64,000 nucleotides of DNA from Streptomyces sp. NBC_00654 (GCF_026341775.1 NZ_JAPEOB010000001.1:4092001-4156000); one strand, 5' to 3'; positions 1 to 9,040 are shown, counted from the first letter of the stretch. Program-made: numbers and translations. Notes: a model not told the origin generated them from the sequence alone.

Positions 1-95
1 GAGGGTTCTCCTTGCCGTGCGGGTCGTACTGGTGTGGAGCGGTGGTGCGGTGAAGGGGGCGGTTCGTCCGGACCGGAGTCCGGGCGGCTGGCCGG
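1..95. other. Left-edge intergenic stretch
   Basis: No gene is visible. On the minus strand a GGAGAA sequence lies at about positions 4-9, where a ribosome binding site would sit for a minus-strand gene starting just left of the window. A short inverted repeat (CCGGAC at 68-73, GTCCGG at 78-83, 4-nt loop) lies just past the stop of the transporter gene and could be a weak terminator. Confidence 0.3.
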
Positions 96-1775
96 TCAGG
101 CCTTGAGGATCTGGGCCGAGTCACCGAGCGAACTGCCCGCGATCAGTCCGGCGCCGACCAGGTTCAGTTCCTCGTCGGCGGCGGGACCGCGCAGCCTGCG
201 GTAGCCGACCCGGACCGCGAGGGCGCCGAGGACCAGCCAGCAGGCCTGCGGGGTGAGGATGAGAAGACCGGTGGCGAGCATGACGCCCATCTGCCTGCGC
301 GTGCCGCCCAGCAGTTGGATGGCCGCGCCGGGGACGGCCCAGAGCAGCATGGTGCGCACCGCGTCCGGGTCGCTGAGCCCGCTCCTGATGGTGTCGGCGT
401 ACACCTTGGCGACCGGTGGGATGAGGCCCTGTCCGAAGTAGGAGCGCCAGGCGAGGGCGACGACGACCAGCGCCACGCCGAATCCGATCAGGGCGGCCAG
501 GAACTGCTGGCGGCGTCCTTCGCGTTCGTACGGGTCCCAGGGGCGGTGCTCGCGGCGCAGCAGCCAGCCCGCCTTGAGGTCGTACCCCATGTCGGCGAAG
601 GCAGGTCCGGTCGCGGAGACATATCCCACCAGGAGGGCGAGCGGTACGGACGGGATGCCGATGGCCAGCCCGAGAATGAGGAAGATCAGGGTGACGGCGA
701 AGGACGGGAACCAGCCGGACTGCATCGCGGCGAGACCGACGATCAGCTCGTGCACCAGGGCGGCGAACGCGGCGAACAGCACCCAGCCGACGATGCCGAG
801 CGGGCTCATCTCGCCGATCAGCCCGCCGAGCACGGCGAGGACCACCGCACCCGCGGTGAACAGCGCGTAGCCGCGGATGAGGGAGAGCCGCAGGGCGCGC
901 TCGTCCACGGTGTACGCGACGGTCGGGTCCTGCGCGGGGGCCGGTGCCGGGTCCGGTGCGCTCCGTGCCCTCTCGGCGCCCGACTTCCGTTTGCGCTCGC
1001 GACGGCCGATCAGCAGAACGACGGCCTGGCCCAGGGCCACGATTCCGGCGCCGACCATGACACCGTGCGGAATGAACCCGGCGCCCAGATCGGTGTGGAA
1101 GACATCGGGACTGTACTGGCGCAGCATCAGGCCGATACCGAACATCATCAGCGCCCAGACATTGCCCAGGAAGGCGACGCCGGCTGCGGAGAGCGGCAGG
1201 CTGAGAAGGGTTCCGGCCAGGCCGGCAGCGGTGCCACCGGCGAGGATGAGGGCGCGTCGGCCGCCCCGGTCGCCGGCCTTGATGGTCTCGGCGGCGGCCG
1301 TGCCGGGCGGCCAGGCCGCGTCGGCCGGCAGCAGCCGGGAGCCGAAGGCGCGGTAGAGCACCCAGGCGTCCACGAGCAGGCCGATGAAGGCTCCCGCGAG
1401 CATCGGCCAGACCAGGTCGGTGCGCCCGAAGACGTACGGGACGGCCACCGAGGTCAGCAGCGCGTTCGCGGAGGCGAAGGTGGCGGCGGAGATGGCGCTC
1501 TGGGCGAGGTTCTGCCGGTGCACGGAGCGCATCCGGCGCAGGAAGCCCAGCGGGATGCGGCCGATCAGCATGGCGACGAGGGCGCCGACCACCGAGGTGT
1601 TGGCCGAGATGCCTAGCTTGGAGACCAGATCGATGCCGATGACGGCGCCGACGGCGGCGAGCACCACCAGGATCACCAGCATCACGGGTTCCAGGACGCG
1701 CGGGTGCGCCCGGGTGTCGTCGGTGTCGGGGCCCGGCGGTGGGACAGGGTGCGGGGCGGAGACATGGTGCGCCAT
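96..1775 (-). CDS. OPT-family (oligopeptide transporter-type) membrane protein
   Basis: This is a 559-residue integral membrane protein with about a dozen hydrophobic segments along its length. A charged cytoplasmic-type linker rich in Arg, Lys, Pro and Ala lies near residues 245-275. The spacing of the helices and Gly/Pro-rich stretches such as GNVWALMMFGIGLM and FADMGYDLKAG fit the OPT superfamily, which moves peptides or metal-siderophore complexes across the membrane with a proton gradient. The start ATG at 1773-1775 (MAHH...) was chosen because sequence further upstream in this frame overlaps the IclR gene and has no membrane-protein character. It lies 185 nt downstream of the IclR gene on the same strand, so that regulator may control it. 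The substrate cannot be read from sequence. Confidence 0.75.
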   Translation of the reverse strand: MAHHVSAPHPVPPPGPDTDDTRAHPRVLEPVMLVILVVLAAVGAVIGIDLVSKLGISANTSVVGALVAMLIGRIPLGFLRRMRSVHRQNLAQSAISAATFASANALLTSVAVPYVFGRTDLVWPMLAGAFIGLLVDAWVLYRAFGSRLLPADAAWPPGTAAAETIKAGDRGGRRALILAGGTAAGLAGTLLSLPLSAAGVAFLGNVWALMMFGIGLMLRQYSPDVFHTDLGAGFIPHGVMVGAGIVALGQAVVLLIGRRERKRKSGAERARSAPDPAPAPAQDPTVAYTVDERALRLSLIRGYALFTAGAVVLAVLGGLIGEMSPLGIVGWVLFAAFAALVHELIVGLAAMQSGWFPSFAVTLIFLILGLAIGIPSVPLALLVGYVSATGPAFADMGYDLKAGWLLRREHRPWDPYEREGRRQQFLAALIGFGVALVVVALAWRSYFGQGLIPPVAKVYADTIRSGLSDPDAVRTMLLWAVPGAAIQLLGGTRRQMGVMLATGLLILTPQACWLVLGALAVRVGYRRLRGPAADEELNLVGAGLIAGSSLGDSAQILKA

Positions 1776-1960
1776 GGGGCACCCCCTTCGGTGAGCGTGG
1801 CAGGGGAGATCGTTCGGGGCGGGTCGGTCTCGCCGGTGGGTGCGCGCGGGCAGGGCCGGGCGCACCGTCGACGCGGGGAGGCCGCGCGTGGAGCGGTGAG
1901 GGCGTGCTGCTGGGGTGAGGTGCCGGGGCGGTGGGAGGGCCTGCGCGGATGTCTGCCGTT

Positions 1961-2758
1961 TCAGCCGCCGAGCGCGGCGGTGATCTCCGCCGCTCCGGCG
2001 CGTACCAGCGTCACGAGTGTCCCGGCGGCCCGGTCCACCCGGTGGGAGGGGCCGATGACCGTCAGGGAGGCGGGGACACCGTCGCCCTGGAAGACGGGTG
2101 CGGAGACCGCGGTCACGGCTTCGTCGTACTCGCCGTGGCTGATGCTGTATCCGTCGGCGCGGACCCGTGCGTAGCAGCTGAGCAGGGCGTCCAGGTCGGT
2201 GATGGTGCGGTCGTTGAAGCGGGTCAGCCCGGTGGGGCCGAACATCTGCCGGATCTCGCGCTCGGGGTGGTACGCGAAGATGGTGTGTCCGGAGGCCCCG
2301 GCGTGGCCGGGCATGACAGCGCCGATGATCGCCGTGTAGCGCACCGGTCCGGTACCGTCGACAGCGGCTTCGCAGCGGTAGCTGCCGCCGTGCGGGACAT
2401 TGAGGACGATGCTCTCCCCGGTCTCGCGGAGCAGCCGCGCGAGCACCGGCCGGGCCAGCGAGGAGAGTACTCCGCTGTGCTCGCTCACCCTCGCCAGGCG
2501 GGAGAGCGCGGGCCCCGGGCGGTAGCGCCGCGTGCGGTCGTCGCAGACGAGGAAGGCGCGCGCGGTCAGGGTGGTGAGCAGCCGCTGGACGACCGCCTTG
2601 TCCCAGCCGTGGTGACGGGCCAGCTCGCTGACGCCCCACTCGGGCCGTTGCTCGGTGAAGGTGAGCAGGACGAGCAGGGCCCGGTCCACGGTCTGGAGGA
2701 CCCCGGGGGCCTGGGGCCCCGCTCCGGCCGGGGCGGTGTCCGTGCCGTGCTCCGCCAT
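1961..2758 (-). CDS. IclR-family transcriptional regulator
   Basis: A 265-residue protein with the IclR layout. An N-terminal winged helix-turn-helix occupies roughly residues 18-80 (VDRALLVLLTF, then GVSELARHHGWDKAVVQRLL). A C-terminal GAF-like effector domain follows (SGHTIFAYHP, then ADGYSISHGEYDEAVTAVSAPVF). The start ATG is preceded by GGAGG at good spacing. The gene is upstream of the OPT transporter on the same strand, so local control of transport is plausible. A nearly perfect 11-bp inverted repeat 38-62 nt upstream is a candidate autoregulatory operator. The effector ligand is unknown. Confidence 0.85.
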   Translation of the reverse strand: MAEHGTDTAPAGAGPQAPGVLQTVDRALLVLLTFTEQRPEWGVSELARHHGWDKAVVQRLLTTLTARAFLVCDDRTRRYRPGPALSRLARVSEHSGVLSSLARPVLARLLRETGESIVLNVPHGGSYRCEAAVDGTGPVRYTAIIGAVMPGHAGASGHTIFAYHPEREIRQMFGPTGLTRFNDRTITDLDALLSCYARVRADGYSISHGEYDEAVTAVSAPVFQGDGVPASLTVIGPSHRVDRAAGTLVTLVRAGAAEITAALGG

Positions 2759-2795
2759 GGGCCGGCCTCCTGTTCACATCATCCGTATCGGTGCG

Positions 2796-2820
2796 GAAAA
2801 CGCAACGGCGTTGCGATTTC
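2796..2820. promoter_or_regulatory. Candidate IclR operator (25-bp inverted repeat)
   Basis: The arms GAAAACGCAAC and GTTGCGATTTC are separated by GGC and match at 10 of 11 positions as an inverted repeat; the inner six bases of each arm are perfect. It lies 38-62 nt upstream of the IclR start codon in an otherwise empty 243-bp gap. IclR proteins commonly autoregulate through such palindromes; the assignment to this protein is inference. Confidence 0.5.
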
Positions 2821-3001
2821 TGGCGAAAGGATGCGTGCACGGTCCACGGGTGTCAAGGGTTTGCCGCGAATTCGCCTCCGCTCCGTGAACGGGCAGGTCG
2901 GAGCCGGTGGCGCGGAGGCGGCGGAGCGGCGGCCCGGCAGCCGGAACGGTGCGGTCCGGTGCCGGTGCCGGACCTGGGCGGTACAGCGACGGTGCCGGGC
3001 C

Positions 3002-4363
3002 TCAGCCCTCGCGCACGCCGGGCGACAGCCGTACCGTCACCGTCTTGGGCCGCTGGTACTCCTGGAGCGCCAGCGCGCTCAGGTCCGTGCCGTGGCCGGA
3101 CGCGCCGCGCCCGCCGTGCGGAAGCTCCGCGGTCTGCACCAGATGACAGTTGAGCCAGGCCTCGCCCGCGTCGAGGCGCGCGGCGAGATCGAGCCCCGTA
3201 CCGAGACCGTTCGTCCAGACACTGGCCGCCAGGGCCTGCGGGACGCTGTTGGCCAGGCCGAGGGCCGCCTCCACCGTGTCCGCGTGCTGGACCGTGAGGA
3301 GCGGGCCGAAGACCTCCTCGGTGACCGTCGGGTCGTCGTCCGGGAGATCGGCCAGCACGAGGGCCGGACGCCAGTGGCCCCGCTCCTCGCCCGGCGGCAC
3401 GGCAAGCGCCGCGGGCAGGCGACGCCCCGCGGACGACGAGGCGACGAGGGCGTCGTACCGCGCCACCTGGTCCGGGTTGTTCAGCGGGCCGAAGTCGCGG
3501 CCCGCCAGCCGGGCGCCCATCGCCTCCGCCAGCCCGGCCACCGTCGGCTCGTAGTTCTCCGTCAGCGTGATCACCCGGGCCGGCGCGGCGCAGCTCTGCC
3601 CCGCGTTGTACGTGGCCGCCGCCGCGAGCGAGTCGTAGGTGTCCGCCGGGGCGTCCGGAAGCACGACGGCCGGAGCGTTGCCGCCCAGCTCCAGGCTGAT
3701 CCGGCGCGTCCCCGCCCGTGCCGCCACATCCAGGCCCGCCCGGCCGCTGCCCGTGAACGCGACCATGTCCACCGGGGATTCGACCAGCAGCCGGCCGGTG
3801 CGCCGGTCACCCGGAAGACACTGCACCACGCCCTCGCCCAGCGCCCGCGCGGCATGTTCCGCCAGCAGGCGCAGCGAGTCGGGGGTGCTCTCCGCCGGCT
3901 TCACCACCACCGTGTTGCCCGCGGCGAGTGCCGGGGCGCAGCGCCAGGCGGCCATCAGCAGCGGATAGTTCCACGGGACGATCACCCCGACCACGCCCAT
4001 CGGCTCCCAGCGCACCCAGCTCTCGTGCCCGGCCACCAGCCGCCCCGCCGCGGGGGCCGTCGAGGTCCGGGCCGCCGTCGCGTAGAAGCGGAACAGGTCC
4101 GCCACCTGTTCGACCTCGCCCGCACTCTCCGCGACCGGTTTGCCCGTCCCGGCCCGCTCCAGCGCCGCGTACCGCGCCGCCCCGTCCTCGATCAGCACCG
4201 CCAGCCGCTCCAGGCGCCGCGCCCGGTCCCTGGGTGTCAGGGCGCTCCACGCGCCGAGCGCCGTGCGGGCCGCCGCCACGGCCGCGGCCACCTCGGGCCC
4301 GCGCGAGAGGGGGGCGGTGCCGCGCGGGCGTCCCGTGCGAGGGTCGGTGAGTCCGGTGTTCAT
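3002..4363 (-). CDS. Aldehyde dehydrogenase family protein
   Basis: A 453-residue NAD(P)-dependent aldehyde dehydrogenase, slightly shorter than the usual 480-500. The cofactor-binding segment PWNYPLLMAAWRCAPALAAG and the VVKPAE motif are present. So are the general-base Glu (ISLELGGNAP) and the catalytic Cys (NAGQSCAAP). The C-terminal EVFGPLL motif is also intact. The usual FTGST is FTGSG here. The start ATG at 4361-4363 follows the asparagine-synthase-like gene by 35 nt on the same strand, with a weak GGAG upstream, so the two are probably co-transcribed. A long in-frame extension upstream overlaps that gene and is not real. The pair suggests oxidation of an aldehyde to an acid followed or preceded by amide formation; the substrate is unknown. 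Confidence 0.88.
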   Translation of the reverse strand: MNTGLTDPRTGRPRGTAPLSRGPEVAAAVAAARTALGAWSALTPRDRARRLERLAVLIEDGAARYAALERAGTGKPVAESAGEVEQVADLFRFYATAARTSTAPAAGRLVAGHESWVRWEPMGVVGVIVPWNYPLLMAAWRCAPALAAGNTVVVKPAESTPDSLRLLAEHAARALGEGVVQCLPGDRRTGRLLVESPVDMVAFTGSGRAGLDVAARAGTRRISLELGGNAPAVVLPDAPADTYDSLAAAATYNAGQSCAAPARVITLTENYEPTVAGLAEAMGARLAGRDFGPLNNPDQVARYDALVASSSAGRRLPAALAVPPGEERGHWRPALVLADLPDDDPTVTEEVFGPLLTVQHADTVEAALGLANSVPQALAASVWTNGLGTGLDLAARLDAGEAWLNCHLVQTAELPHGGRGASGHGTDLSALALQEYQRPKTVTVRLSPGVREG

Positions 4364-4398
4364 CGCTGCTCCGCTCGTCGCTTCCTGCCGCTCGTCCT

Positions 4399-6174
4399 TC
4401 ACAACTCGTACGACCGCAGCCACAGTTCCAGCGTGAGCACCAGCCAGAGCTTGCCGCCCTGACGGGGCAGGAGCGTGCCCTCGCCCTTCATCCACGTACG
4501 GATCGTGTCGGGGCGGAACAGTCCGCGGCGGGCGGACTGCCGGCTGAGCAGCAGATCGTTGCCCAGCTCGCGCAGCGGCCCCGTCAGCCACTGCTGCACC
4601 GGCACGCGCATCCCGCTCTTCGGGCGGTCCACGACGGTGTCCGGGAGGAGGTCGCGGACGGCCTCCTTGAGGATCCACTTCTCCGTCGAGCCACGGAGCT
4701 TGTACGCCGGCGGCGTCGCGAAGGCGTGGTCGATCACCCGGCGGTCGAACAGCGGCGCCCGGCCCTCGATGCCCCGGGAGGCCGTCAGGCGCTCCACCTT
4801 GGTCAGGATGTGATGCGCGCCCTTGGTCCGCAGATTGCAGTGCAGCAGCTGGTTGAGCAGATGACCCATCCGGTGCGGGCCGCCCGCCCCCGGGGTCAGA
4901 TACGGCTCGACGAACCGCTGGGGGGCCGGGGCGTCGCGCAACGCGTCCAGTGTCCCCGCGGTCAGCAGCACCGGGAGGTCCGTCCAGCACTTGCGGTACG
5001 AGCGCAGATAGGCCGTCGCCCGGTCCTCGTCCCAGGGGGCCCCGGGTTCGCGGTGCATCTCCTGCACCAGCATCGGGAGGTTCTTCGGACCGCCGAACAC
5101 GGGGTCGCCGCCCTCGCCGTTGAGCACCACCGAGGCGCCGTCGGCCGCCACGGCCTCCGCGAGCAGCAGGTTCGGGACCGTCAGGGGATCGCCCACCGGA
5201 CTGTCCAGGAGCGCGGCCGCCTCCGCGAGCCGTGAGGCGACCGTGTCCCCGGACACGTTCAGCACCCGGTGGCGGGTGTGGCAGTGGGCGGCCACCAGGC
5301 CCGAGTAGCCCAGTTCGTTGGGGAGTTCGTCGCCGAAGCTGATGGAGTACGTATGCACCGGATGGCTGTGGAGCTTCGCCGCCAGCGCGGTTACGAGGGA
5401 GCTGTCGATCCCGCCGGAGAGAAGGACCGCCGCCGGCTCGGCCCGCGGGAGCCTGTCGGCCGTCGCCCGCTCCAGGAGCGACCGCAGGGCCAGGACATGC
5501 CCCGCCGGATCCCGCGGCGCCGGCTCCGCGAGCTCCTCGCGGGGTTCCCAGTACACCGTCTCGACGGCCGTGCCGTCCCGGCCCAGCCGCAGCACCCGGC
5601 CGGGCAGGACCTCCCGGACACCTGTCAGGAGCGTCTCCTCGCCCGGCAGATAGGCGAACGTGAGGAACGAACGCACCGCGGACAGATTCACCGACGTGCC
5701 GAGCGCGGGCCAACGGCGCAGCGCCCGGAGCGAGGTGGAGGCCGCCCAGGCGCCCTCGGCGCGGGCGTAGAAGACCGTCCTCGCGCCCACCTGGTCGCGG
5801 ATCACGATCAGGTCCGTACCGTCCAGCACCGCCAGGACGAACATGCCTTCGGCGAGCGCCAGACCCGCTTCGCCGAGCCGCGCCCAGCAGCGCAGCAGGA
5901 GTTCGCCGTCGGAGCACCGGGCGGGTACGGGAGTCCCCTCCGCGTGCAGCGCGGCCAGGAGGTCCGGGCGGTTGTGGAGGGTGACCTCGCCGGCCGCCGT
6001 CAGACCGTACGCGGTGAACGGGCCCTCCGCACGGCCGGGTTCGCCGGAGATCAGTCCGAGATCGGCCCCCGGTACGTCCACGGGGTCCCGGCCGTCCCCT
6101 GCCGCACCCATCGCCTCGGTGTGCGTCCGGGCCTGCCCGGTCGTCGGGGCCAGACTGACACACAGACGAGCCAT
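4399..6174 (-). CDS. Asparagine-synthase-like amide-forming enzyme lacking Cys2
   Basis: A 591-residue protein of the class B asparagine synthetase superfamily. The N-terminal Ntn/glutaminase-type domain covers about residues 1-210, and the C-terminal ATP-pyrophosphatase domain carries the PP-loop LLSGGIDSSL. The nucleophilic Cys that must follow the initiator Met in true glutamine-dependent enzymes is missing: the protein begins MARLC, with Cys at position 5. Family members that lost it include beta-lactam synthetase, carbapenam synthetase and lasso-peptide cyclases, which adenylate a carboxylate and form an intramolecular amide, or use another nitrogen donor. No lasso precursor or RRE protein was seen nearby. 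It is followed 35 nt later by the aldehyde dehydrogenase. The reaction is unassigned. Confidence 0.8.
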   Translation of the reverse strand: MARLCVSLAPTTGQARTHTEAMGAAGDGRDPVDVPGADLGLISGEPGRAEGPFTAYGLTAAGEVTLHNRPDLLAALHAEGTPVPARCSDGELLLRCWARLGEAGLALAEGMFVLAVLDGTDLIVIRDQVGARTVFYARAEGAWAASTSLRALRRWPALGTSVNLSAVRSFLTFAYLPGEETLLTGVREVLPGRVLRLGRDGTAVETVYWEPREELAEPAPRDPAGHVLALRSLLERATADRLPRAEPAAVLLSGGIDSSLVTALAAKLHSHPVHTYSISFGDELPNELGYSGLVAAHCHTRHRVLNVSGDTVASRLAEAAALLDSPVGDPLTVPNLLLAEAVAADGASVVLNGEGGDPVFGGPKNLPMLVQEMHREPGAPWDEDRATAYLRSYRKCWTDLPVLLTAGTLDALRDAPAPQRFVEPYLTPGAGGPHRMGHLLNQLLHCNLRTKGAHHILTKVERLTASRGIEGRAPLFDRRVIDHAFATPPAYKLRGSTEKWILKEAVRDLLPDTVVDRPKSGMRVPVQQWLTGPLRELGNDLLLSRQSARRGLFRPDTIRTWMKGEGTLLPRQGGKLWLVLTLELWLRSYEL

Positions 6175-6287
6175 GGACGGCTCCTTTCCTCGGTGTTCCT
6201 GTTCCGTAGCGCTGCCCGCTGCCCGCAGCCCGCTGTCCTGCGGCCTCCGGTGTCGCCGCGGCCTCCGGTGTCGCGACGCGTCAAGGC

Positions 6288-6842
6288 TCAGCCGAAGTCG
6301 TCGTCGCTCCAGGCGTCCTCGCCGTCGTTCCAGCCCGCATCCCAGTCGTGGGACCCGCCGTCCCCCAAATCGCCGCTCCCGCCTCCGCCCGCGTCCCCGC
6401 CCGAGTCCCCCGAGGACGACTGGCTCTGCGCCTGCTGCTGGCGGAGCGCTTCCTCCTCCTGCGGGCTCATGCTCAGCGGCGGCAGCTGGGCGGCGGTGAT
6501 GGCGAGCCCCGCCACACCCAGGCCCGCGAGCATGGCGCCCGTCCTCCCGCCGAACGACGTCCGGTTGACCATCACCGTCTCACCGCGCCCCCACAGGGTG
6601 CGGCCGTACCCGATGTCCCTGGCGTACGTCACCGTCCCGTCGGCGAGGGTGCGTTTGATGATGCGGTCGCCGAGCAGTTCGTCGGTGCCCGAGGCGTTCC
6701 GGTTGTCGTGCCAGCGCACGAGGTGACGGTGGGACCGCTCGCGGTGACGCCACTCCTCGCGCCCGTCCTCGTAGCGCCGGTGGACGCTGCCGTCGGCGAG
6801 CAGTTCGTCGGAGTAGCCGATCTCTTGAGGCCGGATCATCAT
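6288..6842 (-). CDS. Hypothetical protein with acidic Gly/Ser-rich tail
   Basis: A 184-residue protein of unknown function. Residues 1-85 are polar and contain repeated short motifs around Asp-Gly (LADGSVHRRYEDGREEW, then LADGTVTYARDIG) that look like a beta-strand repeat. Residues about 100-120 form one hydrophobic stretch (GAMLAGLGVAGLAITA). The C-terminal 50 residues are Gln/Ser then Gly/Asp-rich and strongly acidic, ending SDDDFG. Two adjacent start codons are possible (6842 or 6839). It lies 93 nt downstream of the topoisomerase-like operon on the same strand and may be its last gene, but that is only suggested by position. Confidence 0.6.
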   Translation of the reverse strand: MMIRPQEIGYSDELLADGSVHRRYEDGREEWRHRERSHRHLVRWHDNRNASGTDELLGDRIIKRTLADGTVTYARDIGYGRTLWGRGETVMVNRTSFGGRTGAMLAGLGVAGLAITAAQLPPLSMSPQEEEALRQQQAQSQSSSGDSGGDAGGGGSGDLGDGGSHDWDAGWNDGEDAWSDDDFG

Positions 6843-6935
6843 GTGTTCCTCGGGTCTGCGGGGCGGTCGTGGACGCGGGATTCGGGGCTCGCCGGAACGG
6901 GGCGCCCGCGGTTCACGGGCGGGAGGAGCGGCGGT

Positions 6936-7856
6936 TCATGAGGCGGGCCAGGTCAGAAAGCCCGTGGTACGCAGCCCCCGCAGGTCCGTCCACAGGGAAT
7001 TCCGGGGCGGTCGCGGTCCCCGCGTGAGGCGCAGCACCGTACGCACCAGGCGGGGTGCCGGCACGGCCGCGACCTGCGCGAAGCGGCCCCGTGCCAGCCA
7101 CGCGGCCTCCTGGGGCCGCAGCGCCGGTGGCCAGGGCCCGCACGGCGCAGCCGGTGCCGGTCCGCGCCCGGTGGGAAGCCGCAGGGCGGCCGCGTGCCGG
7201 GGCACGAGGCCGATCGAGGAGACGCGGACGCCGGGGACGGGACCGAGCGCGGCCCTGATCCGTGCCGGAAGGCCGATGCCCCGCGGGCTCGCGTCGTGCA
7301 GGACATGCACCGTCGCGCCCTCGGCCCGCTCCAGAGCCGTGCGCAGATGCGGGGCGAGCGGAAGCGCGTCGGCCGCCGCGAGAACGAGGCACGCCGCCTC
7401 CAGGTGCACGTGGTTGGCCAGCAGCATCCGGGCGATCGAACGGTCCTGGCAGACCAGAACGCGGGGCAACCCGTAGGCGTACAGGTCGGGTTCACCGGTA
7501 CCCGGCGCGGCCGGGGGCCGGGGGAGTACCGGCGGCGCGGCCGGGACCGGCGGGAGCAGGCCCGCGACGGTCTCCCTGCCGCGCGCCTCCAGGGCGCGGG
7601 TGAACGCCGGCAGCCGCAGGGTCGGGGACGTCGTACGCGGGACACGGGTGAGCAGGGCCGCGGCCGGGCTCAGGACGCGGCATGTCTCGTAGTAGAGCTG
7701 CCGTTCCGTGAACCTGATGCCGCCGGGGCCCGCGGCGCGGGCGGCGGCCCCGGTGATGGCGAGATCGAGGAGACGGAGTCCGGGCCGGCGGCCGGTACGG
7801 GGAGCCGGGGCCGCGGAGGCCGCGCCTCCGGGAGCCTGGGGGCGTCGCGGAGTCAT
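6936..7856 (-). CDS. Topo VI A/Spo11-like paralogue C (no zinc ribbon)
   Basis: A 306-residue protein, third of three related genes. Near residues 49-62 it has FTERQLYYETCRVL, which resembles the catalytic-tyrosine motif (R-x-[IL]-Y-Y) of Spo11 and topoisomerase VI subunit A; Tyr55 and Tyr56 are the candidates. A TOPRIM-like core follows: strand VLVCQDRS near 133-140, then VLHDASPRG near 185-193, where the second acidic residue of the D-x-D pair is Ser190. It ends with GFLTWP, a C-terminal motif shared with the two upstream paralogues (GFLSWP, GFMTWP). Unlike them it lacks the zinc ribbon and membrane helices. The ATG overlaps the upstream stop as ATGA, indicating translational coupling. Function unknown; family placement is by motif only. 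Confidence 0.6.
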   Translation of the reverse strand: MTPRRPQAPGGAASAAPAPRTGRRPGLRLLDLAITGAAARAAGPGGIRFTERQLYYETCRVLSPAAALLTRVPRTTSPTLRLPAFTRALEARGRETVAGLLPPVPAAPPVLPRPPAAPGTGEPDLYAYGLPRVLVCQDRSIARMLLANHVHLEAACLVLAAADALPLAPHLRTALERAEGATVHVLHDASPRGIGLPARIRAALGPVPGVRVSSIGLVPRHAAALRLPTGRGPAPAAPCGPWPPALRPQEAAWLARGRFAQVAAVPAPRLVRTVLRLTRGPRPPRNSLWTDLRGLRTTGFLTWPAS

Positions 7857-9040
7857 GCGGAGCTGGGCCTTTCGTTCCTGGATGTGCCGCGGCCGGGCCG
7901 GCCGGTGCCCCGCTCCCGGGAGGGGCGCGGCACCTGGGGCCAGCTGAGGAAGCCGCTGGTGTCCGCGGTCCGGGGACCGGGTGGATCGGCGGCCAGAGCC
8001 CGTTCCACCGCCCGTACGACGACCGATTCGAGAAGGCGCGGCGGCACGGCGGCGACCGGGCTCCAGAACCCGTCGATGAGCCACGCGGTGTCCGCCCCGG
8101 ACAGACCCGCGACCGTGCGGAGCTGTTCCTCGTCGGCGGACCGGCAGGGCCGGGCGAGCCGTACAACACCGGCCCGGCCCCGGGCCGCCGAGACGGGGAG
8201 CCCCGCGTCCACCACGACGCGGCCGGGCTGCGCGGCCCGGAGCAGCGGTGCCAGCAGGACTCCGGACGGGTCGGCGTCGTGCAGGACCACCAGCGGCAGC
8301 GCGGTGCGGTACCCGGCGAGCCGGGCAAGGGCATCGGTCACCAGGGCGCCATGCCCCGTGGTTCCCTCCGGGGCGGTGGTGCGCAGGAGAACGGCACCCA
8401 GCCGGCCCGGAAGGTCATTGGCCGTGAGGAAGAGCGCCGCCACCGGGTCGGTGCACAGGATCACGGACGTGGGCCGGGTCACCGGCGCCGCCGTACGGGC
8501 ACGGCCCTTGCCACGCGGCCGGGGCAGCGGGTGCGCGTCGTCGAAGACGCCCCTCGGCAGGCTGCCGTACGCCGCTGACCAGGCGCCCGTCATCAGCCGG
8601 CGGAAGGTCTCCTCGGACGGGATCACCTGCGAGCGCGGCAGCTGACCGGGGCGATGGCGCATGACCGACGCGGCGACGAGGACCAGGAAGGCCGCGACTC
8701 CGGCGAAGAACGCGAGGTCACCGCCTGCCAGAACCGCGCACACCAGGAGCGCGGCGGCCACCGGCAGCGCCACCAGCCAGCGCAGCCCCGTCGGCACGCC
8801 CTCCGGCTCCCGCGCGCCCCAGGCGTAGTTGCGGGTACGGGACAGGTACCAGAGCTGGGTGAGGGTGACCTCCAGCCGGCCGTGATCGGTGGCGCGCTCG
8901 GCGATGCCCCGGATCCGGATGTCGTGCATGCCCGGACCGTGGACCGCGGGGTCGAGCGCGAAGCGCTTCCGGCAGCGCGGGCACACACGGCCCGCGCGCT
9001 CCTTGCGCTTGAGCGAGACGGCGCACCGCGGGCAGATCAC
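7853..9040 (-). CDS. Membrane-anchored topo VI A/Spo11-like paralogue B with zinc ribbon
   Basis: A 395-residue protein. It starts with a four-Cys zinc ribbon (Cys3, 6, 20, 23), then a QLWY motif with Tyr65. Two hydrophobic segments follow at about residues 86-104 and 109-126. A TOPRIM-like domain contains VVLHDADPSG (Asp255, Asp257, Gly260), the D-x-D-P-x-G pattern of topoisomerase VI A/Spo11. The GTG start at 9040 was chosen because it aligns residue for residue with the upstream paralogue and overlaps its stop codon (GTGA). The longer frame to 9211 reads into the neighbouring gene. The C-terminus has the shared GFLSWP motif followed by a basic tail. Whether it cuts or only binds DNA is not known. 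Confidence 0.62.
   Translation of the reverse strand: MICPRCAVSLKRKERAGRVCPRCRKRFALDPAVHGPGMHDIRIRGIAERATDHGRLEVTLTQLWYLSRTRNYAWGAREPEGVPTGLRWLVALPVAAALLVCAVLAGGDLAFFAGVAAFLVLVAASVMRHRPGQLPRSQVIPSEETFRRLMTGAWSAAYGSLPRGVFDDAHPLPRPRGKGRARTAAPVTRPTSVILCTDPVAALFLTANDLPGRLGAVLLRTTAPEGTTGHGALVTDALARLAGYRTALPLVVLHDADPSGVLLAPLLRAAQPGRVVVDAGLPVSAARGRAGVVRLARPCRSADEEQLRTVAGLSGADTAWLIDGFWSPVAAVPPRLLESVVVRAVERALAADPPGPRTADTSGFLSWPQVPRPSRERGTGRPGRGTSRNERPSSA

Noticed and set aside
96-2840. Single 914-residue minus-strand gene covering both the transporter and the IclR region
   Set aside because: The upstream 355 residues are an out-of-frame reading of the IclR gene; the transporter starts at 1775.
3002-6163. 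1,053-residue minus-strand fusion upstream of the aldehyde dehydrogenase
   Set aside because: The N-terminal 600 residues are an out-of-frame reading of the asparagine-synthase-like gene.
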